Source of the DNA: Mariprofundus micogutta
GTDB taxonomy: Bacteria > Pseudomonadota > Zetaproteobacteria > Mariprofundales > Mariprofundaceae
DNA length: 64,000 bases
Reading direction: 5' to 3'
Assembly (NCBI RefSeq): GCF_001895085.1
Contig: NZ_BDFD01000002.1
Location: forward strand, 124,001 to 188,000
Positions 63,247-64,000 of the stretch are shown here, piece by piece. The stretch's first letter is position 1. Every line of letters begins with the position of its first letter. Under the pieces are notes generated by a model that did no database searches, had not been told where the DNA came from, and saw only the letters and a list, made by a program, of their open reading frames with translations. The position numbers and the translations under genes are program-made.

Positions 63247-63281
63247 ATGACAAATATGACATTTGTGTGACATATGTGACA
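63247..63281 (-). promoter_or_regulatory. Pho-box-like repeats upstream of the DUF47-pit operon
   Basis: On the minus strand four half-sites TGTCAC, TGTCAC, TGTCAT, TGTCAT at 63281, 63272, 63261 and 63252 have steps of 9, 11 and 9 bases; the central pair TGTCAC-ACAAA-TGTCAT has the Pho-box spacing. A possible TATAGG follows. Binding of PhoB is inferred from the shared motif. Confidence 0.55.
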
Positions 63282-63327
63282 CCAATAAGACACGCAACCA
63301 GCTGAGCCTGTCACCCCGTTGTAGTCT

Positions 63328-64000
63328 TCACTCCGAAAGCGGCAGCTGTTTTTGCACTGTAGTCACTTCTATGCCTGCCTCCACCTGTTCACTTATCGCT
63401 CTATCAGCGGTGACCAGACGTTGATTAATTTCGATCAGATTGCGGATAATGCGATAGGCGTAGCGACTGTCATTCATTAATGAAATGGCCATCTCAGCCG
63501 TTATGCGGCCGCTGCGAATCAATTCATCGAGCCGCCTGTGTAAACCCTGACTGTTTTTTACCAGCATCTCATCAAGTGCTTCATAAGTCAGCCGGGTTTT
63601 CTCACCCTGGCGAATCTTCTCCAGTCTGCGCAATACCTTGGCGATTCGACGGCGAATAAGATTATATTCATCACGCATATCCGGATTCAGTGATGCAATA
63701 AACCCCAACATGTTTTTCTGCAAATGTTTCACATCTTTTAATGTCTGAATAATAATTTGATTGCAGTTGCGGATATCTTCCAACTGACCCGGCTCGCTCA
63801 TATCTGCCGGCACGCGATAACTGAATTCGAGCAATGCGCTATAGAGCGTTTTGATATAGCGGTCATAGGCGTCTTCAAGATCATAATCGACAGGCTTGGC
63901 CCGCTTCCTGATCACCTCCTTGAGCTTCTCACCTGAAAAAATATCCTGCTTATTCAGCGACAAGCCACGCGCAATTATTTCCGTTGCTTTATCATAGATA
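63328..64000 (-). CDS. Na/Pi cotransporter family protein, C-terminal PhoU-like part (cut by window edge)
   Basis: The reading frame is open to the window edge; the apparent TTG start at 63963 is internal, since IYDKATEIIARG precedes it in frame. The 224 visible residues are a charged helical bundle (YDLEDAYDRYIKTLYSALLEFSYRV..., KDVKHLQKNMLGFIASLNPDMRDEYNLIRRRIAKVLRRLEKIR), the PhoU-like domain found at the C-terminus of Na+/phosphate cotransporters (NptA type). No membrane part is visible. A third phosphate uptake route next to Pit. Confidence 0.7.
   Translation of the reverse strand, partial: IYDKATEIIARGLSLNKQDIFSGEKLKEVIRKRAKPVDYDLEDAYDRYIKTLYSALLEFSYRVPADMSEPGQLEDIRNCNQIIIQTLKDVKHLQKNMLGFIASLNPDMRDEYNLIRRRIAKVLRRLEKIRQGEKTRLTYEALDEMLVKNSQGLHRRLDELIRSGRITAEMAISLMNDSRYAYRIIRNLIEINQRLVTADRAISEQVEAGIEVTTVQKQLPLSE

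Overview
The window is compact, gene-dense bacterial chromosome, Gram-negative by content: outer-membrane porins, LipB, DsbC, DksA, Lol/Pho-type genes and ArnC/ArnT-like lipid glycosyltransferases. The mix of a flagellar locus, a secreted delta-class carbonic anhydrase, hybrid sensor kinases and an unusually large phosphate-acquisition region would fit a marine proteobacterium, possibly an iron-oxidising zetaproteobacterium (Mariprofundus-like). That placement is inference; no rRNA or other marker is present.

Layout. 1-4.4 kb (+): flgL-csrA-fliW, a flagellin/hook-junction and CsrA control module, then a YihY membrane protein and an M24 peptidase. 4.5-6.2 kb (-): an AT-richer insert with merR-merT-merF and a GDCCVxC protein, without merA or merP, plus a small SpoIIAA-like hypothetical. 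6.2-14.9 kb (-): a long run of genes dksA, dnaX-ybaB-recR, yggS, proC, yggT, then a GT39/GT2/flippase-like envelope glycosylation set. 15-18.8 kb: a DAO-type FAD oxidoreductase overlapping an MnmM-type methyltransferase, a SPOR protein with a 15-bp tandem repeat, lipB, and a 31-codon membrane ORF. 18.8-24 kb (-): fadI-fadJ-fadD beta-oxidation operon. 24-36.5 kb: secreted Cys/His protein, site-2 protease, an orphan substrate-binding lipoprotein beside a hybrid histidine kinase, carA, an Snf2 helicase with SWIM finger, and uvrB.

37.3-39.0 kb (+) is a small gene-cassette array: three ORFs each followed by an attC-like site, with no integrase in the window (a CALIN-type array). 39-49.5 kb holds trmB, ybjQ, DJ-1, TrpD2/YbiB, a glutamine amidotransferase, two tiny membrane ORFs, a second hybrid sensor kinase split by a one-base frameshift, ssb, dsbC, a thioredoxin-like protein, SirB2 and a class II aldolase. 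49.5-50.5 kb is the delta carbonic anhydrase, with a perfect 16-bp dyad in its promoter.

50.9-64 kb is a phosphate region: a cyclic-nucleotide-fold protein with phoB and phoR (-), two tandem porins, pstS, pstC-pstA-pstB-phoU (+), then pit with a DUF47 partner and the end of a Na/Pi cotransporter (-). TGTCA(T/C) half-sites repeated at 11-bp spacing (Pho-box-like) precede the phoBR operon, the second porin, pstC, the pit operon and, at a distance, a 30-residue membrane ORF at 40.2 kb. Together these give outer-membrane entry, high-affinity ABC uptake, low-affinity Pit uptake and sodium-coupled uptake under one two-component regulator.
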